From Thalassia testudinum (taxonomy: Eukaryota; Streptophyta; Magnoliopsida; Alismatales; Hydrocharitaceae): a stretch of 64,000 nt of DNA. Position 1 is the stretch's first letter; every line of letters starts with the position of its first letter. The stretch spans positions 44,591,001 through 44,655,000 of the forward strand of contig JAZHRO010000003.1 in NCBI GenBank assembly GCA_037157565.1, written 5' to 3'. A program made the position numbers and the translations under genes. Of the stretch, positions 56,783 to 64,000 are shown in pieces. Below the pieces are notes generated by a model, which saw nothing but the letters and a program-made list of their open reading frames with translations, was not told where the DNA came from and ran no database searches.

Positions 56783-58293
56783 ACTTAAGGTTTCAACCCT
56801 TGTTCTAGACCATGAAGTTTTTAATAGTTTTAGATAAGTGCCCTTTTTATTTGAGCATAGATTAGGTTAGAATGCTGACCATAGGCCTAAAAGGTACTCT
56901 AGTACCAATCAAGATCCAAATCTGTCTAGCCTTAGCCTCAGTCTTTTAGCAAAGGTTTTTAAGGCCCACAAGAACTAACCTAAGGTTTATTGGACTTCGT
57001 GGTTAAAGCACCCGTGCTTGAAATGATTTTAGCCCTGGCTCAGTTCGCAGTGCGTTTTGTAAGAGAGAGATAGAAATTTTTTCTGTTTGGAGAGTTTTCT
57101 CTCTCTTTTTCTTTTTAGTTCTAGCCTAGGATTGGCTTTTCAACACGGTCTGTATCAGATTCCTTGCTCCCATCATCAATCCTCAAGGGTTCCTGGCGAT
57201 CGATGCTTCGAGATAGCACCGCCCATGGCAACCCCCGGAACCTTGGCTATTGAGATTTCGAGATAATCCCATCCATGGTGTTCCGTGGCCGAATCCAGAC
57301 CCTGGCAATTGACACTTCGAGATAATGCCATCCATGGAATCTGAACCAGCAGAGTGCTTACATGCCCCCAGTAGGATATGTAAATATCCTAGGAGACAAG
57401 CACCGAGGAGATGATATTTTGCTACGCATCTTCGAGGGGATTTCCCGCCTCTCTGCGCTGGGAACTCGTCCAAATCAACTTGTGTTGATCGGCCGCTCCT
57501 ATTCTAGGTGTTCCTTTCAGAATTTTGCGACGCTTCTGCGTGATTCTGATTTTTACGCTTATTGAACCAGGCTGTGTGTGAGGTTAGGGTGCTTAGGTTA
57601 CTGAGTCCCATAAACCAAAAATTAGTTAACGAGGCCGAATACTCCCTAAGCCTTAGACCTAATACTTCAGCTTTTCATTTTCCTCAACCTCTTGAGGAGT
57701 GTCCAGATCTTAATGGGTACTAAGAGTCTATTCAAGAATGCCTAAGGTTTGCATTCTTTACTAATCTTATTGTGCACTTTTCTTGAATGAGGTCTAGAAC
57801 TTAGGTTAATTCCTTAGTTCCTTACTAATGACTATCACTTTTTCTCATAATTTTGTGCTCCTTTTTCATTTTGTTTCTTTTCTCCTTCACCTTCACAAAA
57901 TTTCCTTTCTCCTCTTTTCCTCTTATTCTTTTTCAAAAATTTTTAATTTTTATGGTGTTTTTGGCATATGTGAATTTTTTGTTTGAAACCTTTTCTTACA
58001 AGTTTTTTTTTTTTTTTGCACTTTCCTACCCCCCCATGCCTAAGATTTGCAATGTCCTCATTGTAACCTAGGGGTTTTTATTCAACTAAGTTCATACATT
58101 AGGATAGCTGTTTTGATGGGTGAATGGGTTGGGGTGACTGTTGCGGACGATTTCTAATCTCAGATGCAAGCACCTGAGGTGGGGTCGGCTGTCCTAAAGT
58201 GTGAACTTCAAGTGCAAAAAGCTGTCAGAAGAAGTTTCAGGTTTTCAAAGAGAATGACGGGCTGCCTCCCGTTGAGCGCTAAATTTGATGCCT
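56783..58293 (-). other. R7 3' untranslated region
   Basis: Retains the full set of conserved words found after pol in R2 and R5: GGGAGGCAGCCC near 58262-58276, the hairpin CTCAGGTG-CTTG-CATCTGAG (58159-58178), the internal polypurine-like tract (58027-58042) and an A-rich purine run (57800-58020). No ORF of note. Confidence 0.78.
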
Positions 58294-60147
58294 TCAGCCA
58301 AGCGGGAAATGCGATGGAGAGGGGATGGTCAAATCAGCGGAGTTTTGTACGACAAGCACCTTGATTAAGAGCCTGGTTGGTCCAACCAAGTGCTTGTTCA
58401 GATCAACAGGCTGATGATGCAGCCCAAACCCAATCAATCTGGTGGGTTGATAGATGTGGATAAAAAGGTGTGGAGCCCACCAGAAACTATGAAGCTCAGA
58501 TGGATGTGGAAGTGTAAACGCAGGGTTTTGCTGAGCCGAATCAGCCTGGTCAGAGTAGGGACCCGTAGGATAATCAGTGGTTGATGCAGGAACCCTACAG
58601 GGGTGATCAGAGAATGATAGAGCATGGTATGTAGTCTGATCAATGTTCGAAACCCGATGTGGAAATGCAATCGGCTCGGTGAGAGGTGAATCTGTATAGA
58701 AATTGAGTCCGGTTGCGGGTCGGGGTTTGGGAGAGGTTTTGATCCGTTCTGTGTGTGCGGACGAGGTGGCCATTGTGTACGAGGGCTCTTCTAGAAACAG
58801 ATGATAGGTGGTTTTCTGTAGAGAGTCCTCTGGGTAACTATCAAATGCCGGAAGAGTGTTTGTAGGATGAAAGGAATCGGATTCGAGAAAAAATTTGGAT
58901 TCTTGGTTGCAATCACTCTTGGCATTTTCTGTTTTTGGTTCCTGAGGATCGAAAAGGAATGATTCTGTGTTATCAGTGATCCCGGGAATCAGGACCTCAG
59001 AGTCGGAGTCAGAGTCATGTGAACTGAAGTCGTAGATAGGCCTGGCGTGTTCAGGAAGGGGAATCTCTCCGCAATTATAGTCAGATCTGAAATTGTCGGA
59101 GAGTTGGCGAAAATGATCATGAATTCCACCACAGCAGAAATCATCAGATGTGGAATCAGCAGCCTGACTGGGTTCTAGCCTATATGTCACTTCTGGGCTC
59201 AAAAAGATGTTCTGTTCAAGCTCTAAGCTGGTAGGATAGACCCCATTAAAATCTTGCTCATCCAACTCCTCAGTTTCTGTATCATAAATTGGCATGTTTT
59301 CTGAAAAATCGATCAGATTTCCTGAGGATGTTGGAGAGGGATATTCATTAAATAGAGGCCCGGAATCATATTCTGTAAAAATTTGATCTTTCTCATAAAG
59401 GGCCTCATAATCTTCCCAATAAGTTTCAGATCTAGGTTCTAGGCTTAGGATGTGGGTAGAATTATTAGAACCTAAGTCCGAATAACCTTCGAGGGTCACC
59501 TTATCAAAACAAGGGGTGGAATTTATACCCTCCAGAGGTTCAATTCTAATCTTGTTATTGCAGGAGTCTTGGAGTTCTAAGCTTGGTGATTCATGGCCTA
59601 GGGTTGGCTCAGCATTGTTTTCTCCTGCAACTTCCCAACCTATTTTAATGCTATCTTCTATTTGGGTTGGGAGTCGACAACCACCTTGTGCCTCAATCCC
59701 GAGGTCTGGGAAACTGGATTGATTCTTAGTACTGTTCCAAGATGACTCATCCTTTGTTTCTGGTATATACGGGTATTTCTGGTTGATAATTTGTTCTACT
59801 GATTTCATCATTTCTACCTGTTTCATAAGGGCATCTTGGTGTTGTTCCCAAAGTACAGGATTTGTCAAGCATTGAAGGTATTCAGATTGGTGTAATTTTT
59901 CCATCTCAATGTATCCTGTCATGAGCATATCTCGGGTTGATCCTTTTGAAATTTCAGTCAATAGAATTTGGGCACAGTTTATGATGAAGGCTGTGGTTGT
60001 TGGGACATCAACCTGAATATCTCCTATTGGTGTTGAGGTTTTTTCTTCTTTTTCATAGAATTTTATGGCATCCTCGATCATTTTATCTTTCATAGATCTC
60101 CGATATTCAGGTTTCTTGAATGGTAGTCTTAGGTGGTTTGGCTGCAT
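58294..60147 (-). CDS. Novel 617-aa protein of the R7 non-autonomous family, function unknown
   Basis: The frame opens after a TGA; the first in-frame ATG is at 60147 (MQPNHLRLPFKKPEYRRSM), giving 617 codons. Upstream in-frame codons from 60171 start with TTG, not ATG. About residues 1-140 look mixed-charge and helical (KDKMIEDAIKFYEKEEK, VDVPTTTAFIINCAQILL, KYPYIPE). About 140-450 is very acidic and Ser/Asp/Glu-rich, with clusters such as SSHDSDSDSEVL. The end has IYQPTRLIGFGLHHQP, also in R4. I see no gag core, zinc knuckle, DLGAS, FMDD, DASDF or integrase motif, and no signal peptide or membrane segment. No stops interrupt it although neighbours are riddled with them. A short 8-codon upstream ORF lies at 60181-60204. 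It could be a diverged or alien capsid or RNA-binding protein; this is unproven. Confidence 0.75.
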   Translation of the reverse strand: MQPNHLRLPFKKPEYRRSMKDKMIEDAIKFYEKEEKTSTPIGDIQVDVPTTTAFIINCAQILLTEISKGSTRDMLMTGYIEMEKLHQSEYLQCLTNPVLWEQHQDALMKQVEMMKSVEQIINQKYPYIPETKDESSWNSTKNQSSFPDLGIEAQGGCRLPTQIEDSIKIGWEVAGENNAEPTLGHESPSLELQDSCNNKIRIEPLEGINSTPCFDKVTLEGYSDLGSNNSTHILSLEPRSETYWEDYEALYEKDQIFTEYDSGPLFNEYPSPTSSGNLIDFSENMPIYDTETEELDEQDFNGVYPTSLELEQNIFLSPEVTYRLEPSQAADSTSDDFCCGGIHDHFRQLSDNFRSDYNCGEIPLPEHARPIYDFSSHDSDSDSEVLIPGITDNTESFLFDPQEPKTENAKSDCNQESKFFLESDSFHPTNTLPAFDSYPEDSLQKTTYHLFLEEPSYTMATSSAHTERIKTSPKPRPATGLNFYTDSPLTEPIAFPHRVSNIDQTTYHALSFSDHPCRVPASTTDYPTGPYSDQADSAQQNPAFTLPHPSELHSFWWAPHLFIHIYQPTRLIGFGLHHQPVDLNKHLVGPTRLLIKVLVVQNSADLTIPSPSHFPLG

Positions 60148-61245
60148 ATTTGGATTAGGTGGTGGAATCAAGATGTGGAATCAAAGGCTTCGATGTAGAC
60201 TCATGTTGTGCCAAGATGGAAGAAGGGAGTATCAGAGGAAAGATTAATGTGGTGGTGCTGCATAAACAAGGGAACTGAGGCCTAACCTCAGGGCAAGTGA
60301 ATTCCTAAAGGAGGATTCAAGGACCTCCTTCCAAGCATATACTGAAGGATGTGATGAGATTAAAAGGTGCTGGACCCAATCAAGACACCCAAAAATGTGT
60401 TGGGTGACTATAGAGGTACGGGGCAGATGGACCCCTTGATCAGAAAGATCGTCCACCTGAGAATTACCTGGGCAGCCAGAGAGGGAGAGTCCCGCGAAGA
60501 CCCCTACACGGTAGAGCGTCCCCACGGGTTACAGGGTTTCCCCCACCCGACCTCTCTTGTCACTGCGGTTCCAGGTAGACCAGAATGGGGATCTTGACCT
60601 CTTAAGTCTACCAATTTTAAGATCAGGGTGCTTAAGGTTTCACTTGAACTTTAGTCTTTTTTAAGTGCAAAGAGTGACCTAATTTAAGGTTGGTTAACCC
60701 AAAGGGGTCAACTTTACCTCTTGCTTTTGAGAGCTTTTTGGGTCCTTTCTTTTAGGGTTCAAGTGTTTAGAGAGAGCCAATTGTTTAGGATTTTTCTTGT
60801 TAATTATTTTCAATCAATGGCTTGGGCACACCTCTTTTGGATTTCCTCAATTCTTGATTAAGGGGTGTGTCTCTACTGAAATCCTAATGTTTGACCTTAT
60901 GTTGGCTCTACTTGGTCCATTTAACTCTTTGTTGGGCAATTAGGGCTCAAGCAAGAATGTGTTAGCCCTTAAATACCCTTAATAGTGTGCAGGAGTGATG
61001 AGTTGAAAACATGCAACTCTTTATGGTTACTAAGTATGGAAGACAGGTTAGCCCTATATTGCTTGTTCTTTTCTTTTCTTCCTCTTTAGAGTTTAGGGGT
61101 TAATAGTGAGAGGAAAAATTTACCTGTCTTCGGAGTGGTTGTCGTGTGGTTGCTTGTCTTCTTGAGTTCCTGTAGCTGCACAAAAGAGAGGAGATTATCA
61201 GAAATTAAAAGAAACAGGAATGTTTACCTCTAGAATAGCCGTTGC
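60148..61245 (-). other. R7 5' leader
   Basis: Untranslated leader of 1.1 kb, closely similar to that of R2 from the conserved block to the gag start position, where R7 has TTGGCACAAC (sense TTG at 60212-60214) against ATGGCACAAC in R2. Nearer the primer-binding site it is T-rich and AGGG-rich with no ORF. Confidence 0.72.
60371..60612 (-). ncRNA. Conserved leader block, R7 copy
   Basis: The best preserved copy: outer stem GGTAGAC/GTCTACC (60574-60580, 60606-60612) and inner hairpin CACCCAA/TTGGGTG (60386-60392, 60400-60406) both perfect. The CCCACCCGACCTCTCTTGTC segment is identical in R2, R5 and R7. Confidence 0.62.
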
Positions 61246-61263
61246 TCCCCGGCAGCGGCGCCA
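61246..61263 (-). other. R7 primer-binding site (tRNA-Asp)
   Basis: The minus strand reads TGGCGCCGCTGCCGGGGA, 17 of 18 matches to the tRNA-Asp complement, after a TTT spacer. The following GCAACGGC can pair with GCCGCTGC with one mismatch. Confidence 0.92.
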
Positions 61264-61266
61264 AAA

Positions 61267-64000
61267 TGAAATCGCTGGGTTCAACCGGGTTTTAGTTATA
61301 ACATTGTAGTATAGCCGGTTACTACCAACATTTCAAATAAATAATTTTTTTACTCGGAAAATAAAAGAGTTCCCGAGGTCGAACTCAGGGAGCAAGTTGT
61401 ATTCTAGAGATATACATGTTTCTTTTACAAAAAGAAAGAGAGAGGGAAAGAATTTGTTGTTTTCTCTTTGTTCTGCAGAGGGGATGCTTTTCTTTCTCTC
61501 TTTCTTTAGATCTCCTTCTTTCTCTCTGTTCTGCAGAGGTGATGTTCTTCTTCTGCAATGGTGATGCTCTTCTTCTTCTTCAGAGCTCCTTCTTCTTCTT
61601 CTTCGTTCTGCAGAGGTGATGCTCCTCTTCAGATCTCTTTCTTCTTCTTCCTTGGTTTCTGCCTTGACCTCTCTTCTTCTTTTTCTGCAATTGTGGTGAC
61701 CCTTTCTGTTTTCCCTTTTCTTCTTTATGGCTGCAGAGCTTCTGCCTTCAGCTACTAAGTCTTCCTTTCTTCTTCTTCTGCTTTGGCCGTTGCTCTTCTT
61801 TTCTTCTTCAGCCTGCCTTCTTTCCTGCTCTGGCTGCTGACCTTCCGTCGTCTGACCCGGTGCTTAGACGACTTAACTATGCATTTGCTACAGTGCAGCT
61901 CCTTCTTCTTCTGCGGGTCTTCTTCTTCGCCTGTGCCTGCACACTTCAGAGTTTTTCGTCAGAGGCAAAACCTACTCTACCCCCCTCCCCCCGCGTCTCT
62001 CTCTCTTTCTGAAACCACTCTTGGGAAAGCTCTCCCAGAGCTACCGGGTAATCGGGTTCGGGTCACGCCCGGGTCCAGGCCCACCGGCGTGCGTGGTGGG
62101 CGAGGAGTGCAGGTCAGTCTAAGTCGGGTCGGGTCAGGTCCGCGGGGCGTGAGCGCGGACGAGACCGGGTAACCGGGCGGGTGTAAGGGGACCTCACCCC
62201 GTGTACTGAGGCAATAAGGCTAGTGCACGAAATCAATTTAAACAGTGGAACGGGTGTGAGGCTTACCGATGTGGGACTAAACGCAGACCGTTCCTCGCGT
62301 GCGCCTGCTGGGAGACCGCGGCCTGGCTTCTGCAGCTGCGGCTTCTATTTGCATAGGTTGCTGGCTGGCTGCCTTCGCAAGACTCCCCGTACTCCGCAGC
62401 AGCTGGAGACCTGGAGTCCTCAAGCCTGGAGCGCGGAAGAAGCTGCTTCAATGTGCGTTAATGGCGGTCGAACCTCAAAACCTGTCGGACACGAATATGG
62501 CCTCTCGGCCTAATCAAACCACTGGGGAACCTTCGCCGTGGCACGGCGAAGGTGAGGAGCTGCGCGGCAGGCCGCAAGGTGGTGTCTGGCGGCAGCCCTG
62601 GGTCGGACTGCAACCGGAGGAATGGGTTTGTTCGGGGGAGTGTTACGGAGGTGTGGAGTGGCAGTGGAGGGGCGGGGGGTGCTCAGTGTGATGAGGCGGA
62701 GGTTCGGTGAGGGTCGGCGAGCCGTGTGGGTTGCTGAGGTGATGGGAGCGGCTCACAGGAGGGTGGTCGGAGGCGAAGGGGGTGAAGGTGGTCAGGGTCG
62801 GTAGAGGGCTTAATTGAATAAATTGAAAGCGGGGAAAGAAAGAGGAGGAGAAGGGGAGTAGCTCTAGCTTACTTGCAGGGACGAAGGGGGAGGAACAGGG
62901 CGACAGTCGTATCGACTGTCGTCGGAGAAGACGATGCCCAGTGGGGGGAGGACGGCGGTGACGACGGGGCAGAGACAGCGCGCGCCGGTATTGCGCGACG
63001 CGGGAAGAGCATGGGACGAAGTCTCTGCTGCTGGTATTGCGGCAGAGCGAAGAGGAGGAGGAGGAAGAACCGCCGGAGCTGGTGGGCGTCTGCCGGAGTG
63101 AGAAGAGAGGAAAGTTGGGGGTTTTCTCCGTCAGATCCGAGCTGGGAAGAATGGTGGAGCGACGGGGGGTATTTATAGGGATCAAACAGGGAGGAAGGCG
63201 GAGGGAGACGACGTGTCTCCCTCGCCGGAGGATGGCCGGAAGCAAGAACCCATACCGTCCGTGCGTTCGCACGGCCGGTATGGTGGGTTATAACGACCAG
63301 GGGGGTGTCCCTGCGACGGCTGACGACGCAGGGCACCCCCGGTTTACTTGCCAGGTCCCTCACCTCACCCTGCGCGGCGCCATGCTCCGCGCAAGGTCGC
63401 CGGAGCATGGTGCTGGCAGGTTTTGCAAGAGGGACCTGATTGCAAAGAACGAAGGAGAGTTAGGGGCCAAAATGCGAGGGTTCAAAAGTTGAGGGCCAAA
63501 GAGTAAGTATATGAGGACCAAAGTGTAAAGTCAGTCAAGGAGGTTTCTTCTTAGGCTCAAGTTTTTATACATGACTAATTAGGACCTAAGGAATCTGATG
63601 GTGAATTTCATTTTCATATTAAACCTTGTTTGACCGGTCAATTTGCGCAAAAACCCAAATTAAGTTATTAATTGGGCATGGTTCTCAATGTAGGTCAAAA
63701 TGGGTTCTAAAGGCCAAATTGAAGGTTCTAAACCCTAGAGATTATTTTTCTATGAATTTTAGAGGGTTTATTCTATTTTTACTTTGCCTCGAACCTTGTG
63801 AATTGAAGTGGGTTATTTTAGGGTTACAGATTATCATTTAGTTTCTTGGAAGTGCTGTAGCCCTTGCTAGATCATCTCATCCCACTTTTATTCTTATTAA
63901 GCTGCTTTGACCTATGTTTGGGCCCTGAATTACCCTGTATGCAGATTATACTGGTAAAATTACACTTTTACCCCTTATGACTTATTTTCTTCTCAAACTC
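61267..64000 (-). repeat. R7 5' LTR (cut by window end)
   Basis: Aligns with 53915 onward through the end of the window, about 99% identical by eye. It has one extra pair of CTT units near 61600, and substitutions mostly of C/T and G/A type. Quasi-palindrome at 62530-62552. Confidence 0.95.
63169..63177 (-). promoter_or_regulatory. TATA box, R7 5' LTR
   Basis: TATAAATAC on the minus strand; this is the copy that would drive transcription of R7 and its 617-codon ORF. Confidence 0.68.

Larger units (their letters stand above)
53915..64000 (-). mobile_element. R7: young non-autonomous LTR retrotransposon with a novel 617-codon ORF
   Basis: 3' LTR 53915-56744, internal 56745-61266, 5' LTR from 61267, cut by the window end about 100 bp short. 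The two LTRs differ by only about two dozen substitutions and one 6-bp unit by eye. It keeps the tRNA-Asp primer-binding site, conserved leader block, 3' untranslated region, hairpins and polypurine tracts of the R2/R5 lineage. In place of gag-pol it has one intact ORF of unknown function. Confidence 0.94.

Overview
The window is gene-poor plant DNA made almost entirely of nested Ty3/gypsy LTR retrotransposons. An angiosperm is the best guess: six primer-binding sites match the 3' end of plant tRNA-Asp, and the protein motifs (DLGASINL protease, VFMDDF reverse transcriptase, [24 protein letters not shown] integrase) are those of the Athila/Tat branch. I found no host gene, tRNA, rRNA or CRISPR array. 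The species cannot be told.

Layout, with my own names. R1 (+, outermost, no gag-pol) has its 5' LTR end at 1-2885, its internal part at 2886-5333 and its 3' LTR at 5334-5526, continuing at 39847-40416. R2 (-, 5527-39846) is an old autonomous element inside the R1 3' LTR. R3 (+, 10897-31315, target duplication ATGTC) sits in the R2 integrase. R4 (+, 24005-30454, target duplication CCTCT) sits in the R3 3' LTR and carries no gag-pol. R5 (-, from 40417) is a second old autonomous element in the R1 3' LTR. It holds a tRNA-type SINE (43278-43514) and a solo LTR, R6 (48654-50946, target duplication GTTCT). R7 (-, 53915 to beyond the window) sits in the R5 5' LTR and is the youngest. Nesting reaches four levels (R1 > R2 > R3 > R4).

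R2, R3 and R5 once encoded gag, protease, reverse transcriptase, RNase H and integrase, but all are full of nonsense codons, mostly explained by C-to-T change, plus some frameshifts. R7 has an open 617-codon ORF with no recognisable gag or pol domain, lying exactly between the gag start and the pol stop of its autonomous relatives. R4 holds a broken copy of the same ORF. R4 and R7 keep the leader and 3' untranslated region of R2/R5, the pattern expected of a parasite mobilised in trans.

The most interesting signals are non-coding. (1) Every LTR family here starts with a hairpin TGATnn...nnATCA whose inner stem changes in a compensatory way. (2) A second hairpin (TTTTGCTA / TAGCAAAA) lies just before the polypurine tract. 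(3) An 8-bp hairpin with a CNNG tetraloop in the 3' untranslated region shows covariation across elements. (4) A leader block of about 240 nt is shared by autonomous and non-autonomous elements. (5) An extra internal polypurine-tract-like motif is present. Together these look like a cis-acting RNA system for reverse transcription and packaging that has been kept while coding content was swapped.
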